A DNA stretch of 10,466 nt from an uncultured Thalassospira sp. (GCA_946885765.1 CAMPHD010000081.1:1-10466), one strand, 5' to 3'; positions 1-7,185 are shown, counted from the first letter of the stretch. Notes: generated by a model from the letters alone, not told the origin. Numbers and translations: made by a program.

Positions 1-561
1 CGCCTCATATTCGGTTTCAATCCGTTCATCGCGGACAATCTGACCATCGGCATCGATAATCCGCACCCAGCCGGTCGGCGACAGATGGGTTTCATCAACC
101 ACATCCTGATGCACACGGTTTGACGCAAAGACTTCATGACGGGTTTCAACCCCGTCTGATCCGCGCAGGATCACATCATAGGTGCAATCACAACGATCCG
201 TAATATCCGCCGCCTCGAACGTTATCAAGGCTGGCGCAACCAGGGCCGCCAAGGGATAGGTTTCAAGCAGGAAACGATTATCCGCCGCATTTTCATGACG
301 CGGATAACGCACCGTGATATCGGCAATGCCTGATTTTGCCAGATCAATATCTTCAAGAAAGAAATGCAAAAGCGGCTTATAGGCACTGCGAATGCGCGCC
401 TTGATCCCCTGCTGGGCCAACTTTGCCTCGGCCGCAGCACGGGTTTGGGAATCGTTAAACAGCCATGCCTCGATAAGCTGCCCGGGGCGGGCGGACTTGA
501 CGATTTCATCAATCAGGTTTGGAAGGGTCGGCGCAAAGGTGGTGGCGAAAATCTGTGTCAT
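1..561 (-). CDS. Uncharacterised operon-terminal protein, partial (N-terminal 187 residues)
   Basis: The frame stays open from an ATG at 561 down to the window edge, so the C-terminus is missing. The ATG overlaps the TGA stop of the upstream permease as ATGA, which points to translational coupling and to the same operon. There is no signal peptide or membrane segment: the start MTQIFATTFAPTLPNLIDEI is mixed helix/strand, so the protein is probably cytoplasmic. Around residues 50-75 a run including SAYKPLLHFFLEDI precedes what look like beta-rich segments. I do not recognise the family securely. I have a weak impression of the N-terminal domain of large M14-type zinc carboxypeptidases found beside peptide importers, which would suit an enzyme acting on imported peptides. 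No HxxE zinc motif is visible in the part present, so this is only a suggestion. That the gene is real is well supported by coupling and the long clean frame. Confidence 0.8.
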   Translation of the reverse strand, partial: MTQIFATTFAPTLPNLIDEIVKSARPGQLIEAWLFNDSQTRAAAEAKLAQQGIKARIRSAYKPLLHFFLEDIDLAKSGIADITVRYPRHENAADNRFLLETYPLAALVAPALITFEAADITDRCDCTYDVILRGSDGVETRHEVFASNRVHQDVVDETHLSPTGWVRIIDADGQIVRDERIETEYEA

Positions 562-1412
562 TTGGACGTCCTGCCTGTGGGGTCAAGGCTATCGCGCAGC
601 CAGTCGCCCAGAAGGTTCAGGCCAAGCACGGTCAGAAGAATGGCAAGCCCGGGGAAAACCGATACCCACCAGGCATTCTGCAAATAGGTCCGCCCATCCG
701 CCAGCATCCCGCCCCAGCTTGGGATCAGGGGATCAACCCCCAGCCCAAGGAAGGTCAGGCTGCTTTCAAGCAGAATGTTGGTCGCAACATTAAGCGTCAT
801 CAGAACGATAACCGGCCCGATCAGGTTGGGCAGAAGATGACGGAACAGGATATGAATATCGCGCACGCCAATCGCCTTGGCCGACTGGATGAATTCCCGA
901 TCCCGTAGTGACAGAACCGATCCCCGCACCAGACGGGCATATTGCACCCATTGCGCAATGATCAGCAGAATGATCATGTTGGTCAGCCCACCGCCGATAA
1001 TCGCGATAAAGGTGATCGCCAGCAAAATGAACGGCAATGCAAGCTGCACATCGGCAAAGCGCATCACGATCATGTCCCAGAAACCGCGATAATATCCCGA
1101 TATCAGGCCCATGATCACGCCAATGACAACCGCCCCGGCAACGGAAAGCAACCCAACCTGAAGCGATATTTTACCCCCCGAGACCACACGTGCCAACACA
1201 TCACGCCCCAGCGGATCGGTGCCAAAAATATGATCGGCATTGGTAAACGGCGCGATCAGGCGGGCCGAAAGATCAATCTTGTCCGCCCCGCCGGGAAACA
1301 GCAGATCGGAAAACACGACCAGAAAACAGATGCCACCGGTCAGAACAGCACCCAGAACGAATTCAAGATTTTTAAAGCGCGCAAACCGCGCCTTGGTTGC
1401 AGTGGTCGCCAT
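558..1412 (-). CDS. Peptide-type ABC transporter permease, DppC/GsiD family
   Basis: Inner-membrane permease of a peptide-class (family 5 binding-protein) ABC importer, 284 aa. The N-terminal membrane helix is at about residues 17-36, followed by the family hallmark HIFGTDPLGRDVLARVVSGG at 61-80, which marks the OppC/DppC branch. Further helices follow. The cytoplasmic EAA-type loop that docks on the ATPase lies at about 173-196 (EFIQSAKAIGVRDI then RHLLPN). The C-terminus has SSLTFLGLGV and a final helix before GDWLRDSLDPTGR. The ATG at 1412 is preferred over one at 1442: GGAG lies 7 bases upstream, the start is 4 bases after the previous permease's TAA, and the longer form would overlap that gene by 26 bases. 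Its own stop overlaps the start of the next gene by 4 bases. Family assignment is secure; the substrate is unknown. Confidence 0.95.
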   Translation of the reverse strand: MATTATKARFARFKNLEFVLGAVLTGGICFLVVFSDLLFPGGADKIDLSARLIAPFTNADHIFGTDPLGRDVLARVVSGGKISLQVGLLSVAGAVVIGVIMGLISGYYRGFWDMIVMRFADVQLALPFILLAITFIAIIGGGLTNMIILLIIAQWVQYARLVRGSVLSLRDREFIQSAKAIGVRDIHILFRHLLPNLIGPVIVLMTLNVATNILLESSLTFLGLGVDPLIPSWGGMLADGRTYLQNAWWVSVFPGLAILLTVLGLNLLGDWLRDSLDPTGRTSK

Positions 1413-1416
1413 GGGG

Positions 1417-2340
1417 TTACTCCGTCCGGATACGTGGATCAATCAGGCCATAGGCAATGTCGACAAGCAGGTTCACCCCGACAATCATGATCGACAGAAC
1501 CGTAATCACGGCCTGTAAAACCGGATAATCACGTGCACCAACCGCCTCGAATGCCAGCGTGCCCATTCCCGGCCAGTTAAACACCAGCTCAACGACGACA
1601 ATCCCGCCCAGAAGGTTGCCAAACTGCAAACCGAAATAGGTCACAAGCGGGATCGCACAGTTGCGAAGCGCGTGTTTATAAAGAACGACCTTCTCGCTAA
1701 GCCCCTTGGCACGCGCGACCATGATGTATTGCGACTGAAGGGTTTCCAGCATCGAGGTCCGCACAAGCCGCACATTGGTTGCGGTCAGGATCACCCCCAT
1801 GGTGATCGCCGGCATGATGAAGTTTTCAATACCCGTCATGCCACTTGGCGGCAGAAGCCGGAAAGTAATCGACAGCAACAGCACCAGCATGATCGCCAGC
1901 CAGAAATTCGGGAATGACAGGCCAACCAGCGATAGGATGCGAATGACCTGATCGGGCCATTTGCCACGCGAAATAGCCGCCTTGATCCCCAACGGGATCG
2001 AAATCACGATGGATACAAACATCGATGCAAACGCCAGCATCAGGGTCGCTGGCAACGCATTGCCAATCAGGGTGGAAACCTGCGTTCCTCCAAGGAAGGA
2101 CCGACCGAAATCAAGGCTGAAAAGCCCCAGCATGAAATCGGCATACTGAACAAAAAATGGCTGGTTCAAACCAAGAGATTCACGAATACGTGCAAGGTCT
2201 TCCTCGGTGATGCTGCCTGCCCCCTGGCTTAGCATCAGCGCCGGGTCACCCGTCAAACGGATGGCAAAGGAGACAATCAATGTCACCGCGACGACCACGA
2301 AAATCGCCTGCAAAAGGCGTTTGATCAGAAAACCAGCCAA
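1417..2340 (-). CDS. Peptide-type ABC transporter permease, DppB/GsiC family
   Basis: Partner permease of the same importer, 307 aa, the normal length for DppB/GsiC. The N-terminus MAGFLIKRLLQAIFVVVAVT with the first helix (about 9-27) and RLTGDPA shortly after is typical. LGLNQPFFVQY at 56-66 and LDFGRSF at 76-82 are in the usual places. The EAA loop is at about 205-230 (YIMVARAKGLSEK, then HALRNCAIP). ELVFNWPGMG at 251-260 and the end DPRIR are also family signatures. The start codon is TTG at 2340: AAAGGA (2354-2349) stands 8 bases upstream, and no ATG or GTG is available in frame at that spacing. A TTG start after the hairpin that follows the binding-protein gene may keep permease expression low. 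The stop is 4 bases before the next permease's ATG. Confidence 0.95.
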   Translation of the reverse strand: MAGFLIKRLLQAIFVVVAVTLIVSFAIRLTGDPALMLSQGAGSITEEDLARIRESLGLNQPFFVQYADFMLGLFSLDFGRSFLGGTQVSTLIGNALPATLMLAFASMFVSIVISIPLGIKAAISRGKWPDQVIRILSLVGLSFPNFWLAIMLVLLLSITFRLLPPSGMTGIENFIMPAITMGVILTATNVRLVRTSMLETLQSQYIMVARAKGLSEKVVLYKHALRNCAIPLVTYFGLQFGNLLGGIVVVELVFNWPGMGTLAFEAVGARDYPVLQAVITVLSIMIVGVNLLVDIAYGLIDPRIRTE

Positions 2341-2368
2341 AACACTTGTCCTTTAAAGAAATAGGCAT

Positions 2369-2401
2369 GAAAGCCGCCCGGCATCTGTCCGGGCGGCTTT
2401 C
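2369..2401 (-). terminator. 13-bp perfect hairpin between binding-protein and permease genes (attenuator or mRNA stabiliser)
   Basis: GAAAGCCGCCCGG pairs perfectly with CCGGGCGGCTTTC across a 7-base loop, beginning 9 bases after the TGA of the binding-protein gene and ending 28 bases before the TTG of the next. In the direction of transcription the stem is followed by ATGCCTATTTC, so the T-tract is poor and full termination is unlikely. Hairpins in this place in binding-protein transporter operons commonly protect the 5' message from exonucleases or cause partial termination, giving excess binding protein. The structure is seen directly; the role is inferred. Confidence 0.75.
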
Positions 2402-2409
2402 GTTTCACA

Positions 2410-3942
2410 TCAGTCGACAGTCACTTCCGTCAGGCGCAGACGGCTGTCGGGAACCGGGGTGAAATTCTTGACGCGCTTGGAAACCCCAAAGATCGCATTA
2501 AGGTTATAAAGCGGCATTTCCAGCGCACGATCAGCGGTGTAATGCGCAATCGACTGGAGGATTTCTTCACGTTTGGCACGATCGGTAATCGCACGCTGGG
2601 ATTCCAGCAGCTTGTCGAGTTCCGGATCGCTATCATACGGGTTCCACTTTTCGCCCGTGTGATACATGAAGTAAGCGGTGTTATCATAATCAAGCGTCCA
2701 GCCGCCCCAAGACTGCTGGAACATCGCACCGGTTTTACCCGCCGGAATGATGTCATTAAGCAGAACGTTGGTTTCATACGGCTTGATCGTCGCATTCAGG
2801 CCAATCACCTGAAGGTAGCTGGCAACGGCCTGGGCAACTTCGTTAAAGGTTGCGTCATTGCCGCGAATGTCGATCTGGATTTTCGTGCCCGGTGCAACAC
2901 CGGCTTCTTTCAGAAGCGCCTGTGCCTTGGCCGGATCATACGGCAACGGTTTCATCGACGGGTCATTGCCAAACGACAATTCACCCTGGAAACTTGCAAT
3001 CGGGGCTGCCTGACCACCAAGGATCGAGTCAATGATCGCCTGACGATCCACACCGTAAATCATCGCCTTACGGACTTTTTCATCCGCCGTGATGCCATTG
3101 CCGGTGTTAAAGCGAAGCGCATAAACCGTCGGGCTTACGGTGGTGACGATATCGATATTTTCGGCTTCCTGAATGGTCGGGATCATGCCAATTGGAATGG
3201 TCGGCGGGATGACAAGGTCAACGTTCCCGGCCTGAAGTTCCGCAACCGCGGTCGACGGTTCACTGATGAAACGATACTTGATGGTCGAAAGTTTCGGCGC
3301 ACCGCCCCAATGATCGGCATAGGCTTCAAGCGTCAGACCAACTTTCGGCTCATAGGAAACCATTTTGAACGGACCGGTGCCGATCGGATGGGCGTTGAAG
3401 TAATCTTCGCCTTTTTCCGCGATATATTTCGGCGGAACAATCATCGCACCATAACCGGCAAGCTTGGTCAGAAGCACCGGATCCGGCTGGGTCAGATGCA
3501 TATCGACGGTGTTTTCGTCGATGACTTCGACCGATTTGATCGCGGCATAGTTTGACCGCTGCGGCCCTTTTTTGCCTTCATCACCCATCAGGCGATCAAA
3601 GGTGAATTTGACCGCTTCGGCATTGAACGGTTCGCCATTCTGGAAGGTCACGCCTTCACGCAAATGGAAACGGATGCGCGTACCGCCATCAAATTCTTCC
3701 CAGGACGACGCAAGCCCCGGAACCAGTTTGGCATCCGGCCCGCGATAGGTCAGACCGTCATAAATGTTGGTCGCAACCGACGACCAGTTGACCAGAAACG
3801 TATCGACCGGGTCCCAGCTACCGGGGTCCTGTGGCGATGAAATGGTCAAGGTGCCTTCGGCATATGCCGGCGCAGTTGCCATCAGGCCGCCCGCAAAGGC
3901 AAGAGCCATCAGCGCACTGCGCATTCCCTGTTTTTTCGTCAT
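2410..3942 (-). CDS. Periplasmic solute-binding protein, family 5 (peptide/nickel/glutathione type)
   Basis: Substrate-capturing subunit of the importer, 510 aa, close to the length of GsiB and DppA. Residues 1-28 form a Sec signal peptide: KK and R near the start, a hydrophobic stretch ALMALAFAGGLMA, and AYA before Glu29. There is no lipobox cysteine, so a soluble periplasmic protein is expected. The mature part shows the SBP_bac_5 pattern: SWDPVD, NIYDGLTYRG, LVPGLASSWE, RFHLREGVTFQNGEPFNAEA, GTGPFKMVSYEP, then VRKAMIYGVDRQAI and LPYDPAKAQALLKEAG. The ATG at 3942 is chosen because it gives a proper signal peptide and has GGAG 10 bases upstream; a longer open frame back to 4110 would overlap the ATPase gene by about 100 bases and bury the signal sequence. 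Family is secure; the ligand (di/tripeptide, glutathione or another small peptide) cannot be told from sequence. Confidence 0.95.
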   Translation of the reverse strand: MTKKQGMRSALMALAFAGGLMATAPAYAEGTLTISSPQDPGSWDPVDTFLVNWSSVATNIYDGLTYRGPDAKLVPGLASSWEEFDGGTRIRFHLREGVTFQNGEPFNAEAVKFTFDRLMGDEGKKGPQRSNYAAIKSVEVIDENTVDMHLTQPDPVLLTKLAGYGAMIVPPKYIAEKGEDYFNAHPIGTGPFKMVSYEPKVGLTLEAYADHWGGAPKLSTIKYRFISEPSTAVAELQAGNVDLVIPPTIPIGMIPTIQEAENIDIVTTVSPTVYALRFNTGNGITADEKVRKAMIYGVDRQAIIDSILGGQAAPIASFQGELSFGNDPSMKPLPYDPAKAQALLKEAGVAPGTKIQIDIRGNDATFNEVAQAVASYLQVIGLNATIKPYETNVLLNDIIPAGKTGAMFQQSWGGWTLDYDNTAYFMYHTGEKWNPYDSDPELDKLLESQRAITDRAKREEILQSIAHYTADRALEMPLYNLNAIFGVSKRVKNFTPVPDSRLRLTEVTVD

Positions 3943-3992
3943 GTTATTTTTTCTCCGTTGTTGGTGGCTTGGCGCGAGGGGAGACAAGGCTT

Positions 3993-4009
3993 GCAACCCA
4001 AAGGGTCGC
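3993..4009 (-). other. Small hairpin at the end of the ATPase gene
   Basis: Immediately after the ATPase TAA, the message can fold GCGACCC-UUU-GGGUUGC (7 pairs, one of them G-U). It lies in the 67-base gap before the binding-protein gene. No T-run follows, so it is not a convincing terminator; it may only tune stability between the two cistrons. Confidence 0.3.
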
Positions 4010-5842
4010 TTAACGTGCGTCGGCCACAAAGTGACCGGGCGCAATTTCACGATGGGCAAGAATGGCAGGCTCATCACCGACCCGACGGATCGGGCTGGGG
4101 ATTTCGCCATCCATCAGAATATGGTTCCGCACGATTGTGGGATCGGCAACCGGCACGGCACTCAGAAGTCGCTGGGTATAAGGATGTGTCGGCGTTTCAA
4201 GAACCTGCCGGCGCGACCCGAGTTCGGCAACCAGGCCAAGGTCAAGCACGGCGACCCGGTGGCTCATTTTTTCGACCACCGCCATGTCATGACTGATGAA
4301 CAGATACGCCAGCCCGTGTTCTTCCTGAAGCTCCATGAACAGATTGATGATCTGCGCCTGGATCGACACATCAAGCGCCGAAAGCGCTTCATCGGCGATG
4401 ATCAGTTTGGGATTGGATGCCAACGCACGCGCAATACAGATACGCTGGCGCTGACCGCCGGAAAATTCATGCGGGTAACGATTGGCATGTGCCGATGTCA
4501 GGCCGACCCGTTCCATCAACTGGTCAACCCGCACTGAAATCTGCTTTTCGCCCTCAATCAGGCGATGTGTGCGGATCGGCTCGGCAATCGAAAATCCGAT
4601 TTTCTTGCGCGGATCAAGGGACGCAAACGGATCCTGAAAGATATACTGGATTTCCTGACGCAGGCGCTGCTGTTCGCCTTTACCCATTGCACTAAATGCG
4701 CGGCCTTCGAAACTGATATTGCCCGCCGTTGCCTTCTGCAATTGCTGGATCGTGCGGCCGATGGTCGATTTGCCCGATCCGGACTCTCCGACAAGGGCAA
4801 GCGTCTCGCCACGATAAATATCAAAACTGACATTCTCGACCGCATGCACCCGGTGGGACACCCCGCCAAACAGGCCCTTTTTGATGTCAAAGCGCGTCAC
4901 CAGATCACGTACCGACAATAACGGGGCCTCGTCGTAACGTGCGGTATTCTGGATATGCTCCGTCCCGACCAGACGCGGCGTATCGCCATCCATCATCGTC
5001 ACCGGGAACCGTTTGGGGAATGCTTCGCCCGTCATGCTGCCCAGTTTGGGCACCGCGGACAACAGGGTCTGGGTATAGGGATGGGCCGGATTGGCAAAAA
5101 TATCGGCTACCGTGCCTTCTTCGACCTTTTTGCCCTTCCACATGACGACAACATCATCGGCAACCTCGGCAACAACCCCCATGTCATGGGTGATGAAAAT
5201 CACCGCCATGCCAAGTTCCTGTTGCAGGTCGCGGATAATGGTCAAAATTTGCGCCTGAATGGTCACGTCAAGGGCCGTTGTCGGTTCATCCGCAATCAGA
5301 ACCTTGGGCCGGCAGGCAAGCGCCATGGCGATCATGACGCGCTGGCGCATCCCGCCCGAAAGCTGATGGGGATACCGCCCCAGAAGTTCCTGTGCATCGG
5401 GCAGTCGCACCATATCAAGCAGCCGTTTGCTTTCAACAAGCGCATCGGGCTTGGACATGCCTTCATGCAGCATCAGGGATTCCGCAATCTGATCACCGAT
5501 GGTGAAAACCGGGTTCAGCGACGTCATCGGTTCCTGAAAAATCATCGCGATGTCTTTGCCGCGAATGCGGCGCATCTGTTTTTGCGAAAGTGCCAGCAAA
5601 TCTTCATCGCGATCTTTTGACGTAAACCGGATACGCCCCGATGCATAGGATGCGCCCATCATATCGGCCAGACGCATGATCGACATCGATGTCACCGACT
5701 TGCCCGATCCGGACTCTCCGACAATTGCCAATGTCCTTCCGGGCTTCACGGCAAAACTCAGATTTTCGATGACCCGGCTGTCGCCGAACTCAACGGACAA
5801 ATCTTCGACGGACAGGATCGGAACAGAAACAGAATCAGTCAC
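4010..5842 (-). CDS. Fused double ATP-binding subunit of peptide ABC importer (DppD-DppF / GsiA type)
   Basis: Cytoplasmic energy-coupling subunit, 610 aa, with two complete nucleotide-binding domains in one chain as in GsiA. Domain 1: Walker [10 protein letters not shown] 41-49, Q-loop [10 protein letters not shown] near 102, signature LSGGMRQR 161-168, Walker B VLIADEP 181-187, switch His219. Domain 2: Walker [10 protein letters not shown] 352-360, [10 protein letters not shown] near 402, signature FSGGQRQR 460-467, Walker B LIIADEA 480-486, His518. Each domain is followed by the peptide-importer C-terminal motif ([12 protein letters not shown] 254-265 and [12 protein letters not shown] 553-564). 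Both sites look catalytically intact; domain 2 has Ala where Pro usually follows the Walker B Glu, a tolerated variant. The GTG at 5842 is preferred: GAGG is 8 bases upstream and homologous proteins begin near [11 protein letters not shown]. The frame stays open to a GTG at 5953, but those 37 extra residues look like untranslated leader. It is the first gene of the operon. Confidence 0.93.
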   Translation of the reverse strand: MTDSVSVPILSVEDLSVEFGDSRVIENLSFAVKPGRTLAIVGESGSGKSVTSMSIMRLADMMGASYASGRIRFTSKDRDEDLLALSQKQMRRIRGKDIAMIFQEPMTSLNPVFTIGDQIAESLMLHEGMSKPDALVESKRLLDMVRLPDAQELLGRYPHQLSGGMRQRVMIAMALACRPKVLIADEPTTALDVTIQAQILTIIRDLQQELGMAVIFITHDMGVVAEVADDVVVMWKGKKVEEGTVADIFANPAHPYTQTLLSAVPKLGSMTGEAFPKRFPVTMMDGDTPRLVGTEHIQNTARYDEAPLLSVRDLVTRFDIKKGLFGGVSHRVHAVENVSFDIYRGETLALVGESGSGKSTIGRTIQQLQKATAGNISFEGRAFSAMGKGEQQRLRQEIQYIFQDPFASLDPRKKIGFSIAEPIRTHRLIEGEKQISVRVDQLMERVGLTSAHANRYPHEFSGGQRQRICIARALASNPKLIIADEALSALDVSIQAQIINLFMELQEEHGLAYLFISHDMAVVEKMSHRVAVLDLGLVAELGSRRQVLETPTHPYTQRLLSAVPVADPTIVRNHILMDGEIPSPIRRVGDEPAILAHREIAPGHFVADAR

Positions 5843-6058
5843 ACAAACATCCTCGGCAAATGTAAGGCGGATGCGCGGGTGGCGCGCACCGTTCAAACCG
5901 GTGTCAGTGCTGCAAGACGTGATTGGCGCCAGATCGGGCTTCTCGTCCGGCACGGTGGGGGCCGTGGCCTTCTGACGATGCGTAACGGAAAGTTGTAACG
6001 CGATCCCTCTTAACGACGATTGCCAACAACCCTGATACCGAATTCATGGTTTTTTTAT

Positions 6059-6070
6059 TTTGTATACAAA
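6059..6070. promoter_or_regulatory. Perfect 12-bp palindrome TTTGTATACAAA, candidate GntR-type operator
   Basis: The palindrome is exact, with core TTGTATACAA. That core resembles operators described for GntR-superfamily (FadR/FCD branch) regulators, which often have TNGTNNNACNA symmetry. It covers the candidate -10 of the minus-strand promoter (TATACA, 6066-6061), the usual place for a repressor to block polymerase. No regulator gene is in the window. Palindrome: seen. Regulator family: inference. Confidence 0.5.
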
Positions 6071-6090
6071 CCTCATCATTTATTCGACAA
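6061..6090 (-). promoter_or_regulatory. Candidate promoter of the transporter operon
   Basis: Reading the minus strand, TTGTCG (6090-6085) and TATACA (6066-6061) are 18 bases apart, each matching sigma70 consensus at 4 of 6 positions. A perfect TTGACA (6098-6093) lies just upstream, but nothing resembling a -10 stands 16-18 bases after it. If this promoter is used, the first gene would have a leader of over 200 bases. Weak support from sequence alone. Confidence 0.3.
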
Positions 6091-6098
6091 ATTGTCAA

Positions 6099-6126
6099 CG
6101 AATTGAATTCAACTGAATTCAATTCG
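6099..6126. repeat. 12-4-12 perfect inverted repeat built from tandem GAATTC-centred palindromes
   Basis: CGAATTGAATTC and GAATTCAATTCG form a perfect inverted repeat around AACT. Read another way, it contains two adjacent 10-bp units, TTGAATTCAA (6103-6112) and CTGAATTCAA (6113-6122), one DNA turn apart, so two protein dimers could sit on the same face. A further GAATTC lies at 6040-6045. It is upstream of the candidate operon promoter, a typical place for an activator or a cooperative repressor. The structure is seen; its function is inferred. Confidence 0.6.
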
Positions 6127-6189
6127 GCTTAAATGCCGTGTCGCCGCATAATCCACCCGACAGCCCGGACGCATTAAAGGTTTGTTTCA

Positions 6190-6201
6190 AAATTATAATT
6201 T
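6190..6201. promoter_or_regulatory. Palindrome AAATTATAATTT carrying TATAAT on both strands
   Basis: A perfect 12-bp palindrome contains the exact -10 hexamer on the plus strand (6194-6199) and on the minus strand (6197-6192). No good -35 hexamer lies 16-18 bases upstream in either direction. It could be a weak promoter toward the acetyltransferase gene, about 270 bases away, or just an AT-rich melting or binding site. Confidence 0.3.
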
Positions 6202-6323
6202 CGCAGCGCGGTATTTCGCCCCATGTCACGGGTAATCCAACACACCCTGCACCCCAAAGACGAACGCATCACAACGCTTTCGTCACACGCCCCAAAGACT
6301 CCTCGTGACCCGGCGTCAAACCA

Positions 6324-6344
6324 CCCTTCCCTTTGCCAAACCGG
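6324..6344 (+). repeat. 21-bp direct repeat, copy 1
   Basis: Begins CCCTTC and contains TTTGCCAAA followed by CCGG. It matches copy 2, 61 bases downstream, at 18 of 21 positions. It lies upstream of the acetyltransferase start and may be a binding site; no family is assigned. Confidence 0.45.
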
Positions 6345-6372
6345 ACCAGTTTTGGTTCATCCCTTAAGCCAC

Positions 6373-6405
6373 GCAAAATTGGCTCCCTTCATTTTGCCAA
6401 AACGG
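6373..6405 (+). repeat. 21-bp direct repeat, copy 2, with overlapping 7-bp inverted repeat
   Basis: Copy 2 is at 6385-6405 (CCCTTC, then TTTTGCCAAAACGG). Its TTTTGC part also pairs with an upstream arm: GCAAAAT (6373-6379) and ATTTTGC (6391-6397) form a perfect 7-bp inverted repeat with an 11-base spacer. The element ends 66 bases before the acetyltransferase ATG, so an operator or a leader hairpin is possible. Confidence 0.45.
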
Positions 6406-6471
6406 CTCTTTATGACGCACCAATAATACCCCAAACTGCATTCTCCCTCGCCTCGCAACAAAGGTCATCAG

Positions 6472-7185
6472 ATGCCATCCGAATATAAAAACGAATTTGG
6501 CCAGCCGGTCGGCCGCCCGGTTGAAAACTGGAAAGAATGCCCGATGCCGCAACACAGCGATATGGTCGGCCGCCATGTCATTGTCAGCCCGGTCAATGTC
6601 AAACGCGACGCCAGACAGCTATTTGACGCCAACCGCGAAGCCATGGACGGATCACGCTTTACCTATCTTTTCACCGACGCGTTCACCGATTTTGACGCTT
6701 ATCGTGCGTGGCTTGAAAGCATGGCCGCCACCAGCGACCCGATGCTGCACACCATCATCGACAAGGCATCCGGCACTGCCGTTGGTGTCGCCGCCTTCAT
6801 GCGGATCGACACCAAATTTGGCGGCATTGAAATCGGCAATATCAACTATTCGCCAGCCCTGTCGCAAACCATCGGCGGGACAGAGGCGATGTATCTGATG
6901 ATGAAACGTGCCTTTGACGAACTTGGATACCGCCGGTACGAGTGGAAATGCGACGATCAGAACGCCCCGTCACGCGCCGCTGCCCTGCGATACGGCTTCA
7001 CCTACGAAGGCACCTTCCGCAACCACATGGTTTACAAGGGGCGTAACCGCGATACGGCGTGGTTTTCGATTACCGATCTTGAATGGCCAAGGGTCAGGGC
7101 CGCGTTCGAAGCATGGCTTGCCCCCGGCAACTTCGATGTAACCGGCAAACAACGCAATAGTCTGCAAAGCTTCCGCAAGGTATAA
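6472..7185 (+). CDS. GNAT-family N-acetyltransferase, RimJ/RimL type
   Basis: Predicted cytoplasmic acetyl-CoA-dependent transferase, 237 aa. The N-terminal 30 residues (MPSEYKNEFGQPVGRPVENW and on) form the extension often seen in this subgroup. Residues 33-120 hold the first half of the GNAT fold, including GTAVGVAAFMRID near 101-113. The acetyl-CoA-binding motif A region is SQTIGGTEAMYLMMKRAF at 131-148, then the strand YRRYEWKCDDQN (153-164) and SRAAALRYGFTYEGTFR at 167-183. That last segment, with the Asn and the RYGF-YEG pattern, is characteristic of RimJ/RimL relatives. The ATG has AAAGG 7 bases upstream. The protein target is unknown: ribosomal protein N-termini, antibiotics and small amines are all substrates within the family. 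It may be cotranscribed with the next gene, 70 bases downstream. Confidence 0.9.
   Translation: MPSEYKNEFGQPVGRPVENWKECPMPQHSDMVGRHVIVSPVNVKRDARQLFDANREAMDGSRFTYLFTDAFTDFDAYRAWLESMAATSDPMLHTIIDKASGTAVGVAAFMRIDTKFGGIEIGNINYSPALSQTIGGTEAMYLMMKRAFDELGYRRYEWKCDDQNAPSRAAALRYGFTYEGTFRNHMVYKGRNRDTAWFSITDLEWPRVRAAFEAWLAPGNFDVTGKQRNSLQSFRKV

Larger units (their letters stand above)
5843..6471. other. 629-bp divergent intergenic regulatory region
   Basis: This gap separates the minus-strand transporter operon from the plus-strand acetyltransferase gene. The part next to the operon (about 5843-6030) has coding-like GC and would be a leader of roughly 200 bases. The middle (about 6040-6200) is distinctly AT-rich and contains nested palindromes listed separately. 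The part next to the acetyltransferase (6200-6471) has a repeated element but no convincing gene: a 67-codon open frame at 6223-6426 has neither a good ribosome site nor a recognisable protein pattern. Confidence 0.8.

Noticed and set aside
2542..3555. Open frame of 337 codons on the plus strand
   Set aside because: It is fully antisense to the binding-protein gene, has Arg/Asn-rich composition typical of a shadow frame, and no recognisable domain.
2410..4110. Longer form of the binding protein starting at 4110
   Set aside because: It would bury the signal peptide at residue 57 and overlap the ATPase gene; the ATG at 3942 fits on all counts.
3764..4537. Open frame of 257 codons on the plus strand
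   Set aside because: It spans antisense to two real genes and the gap between them, with no protein family pattern.
4955..5620. Open frame of 221 codons on the plus strand
   Set aside because: It is antisense to the first ATPase domain; His/Arg/Asn-rich shadow.
5887..5903. CACCG/CGGTG hairpin in the operon leader as a regulatory element
   Set aside because: Five pairs with a 7-base loop are expected often by chance at this GC content.
6093..6098. Perfect TTGACA on the minus strand as the -35 of the operon promoter
   Set aside because: The hexamer 16-18 bases downstream (around TGAGGT) is unlike a -10, so it was not used in the promoter call.
5904..6122. Possible 72-residue minus-strand protein across the AT-rich region
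   Set aside because: It covers the palindromes and candidate promoter, and its end overlaps the leader; composition does not look like a protein.
6223..6426. Possible 67-residue protein in the divergent intergenic region
   Set aside because: No ribosome site, Pro/His-rich odd composition, and it runs through the repeat elements.
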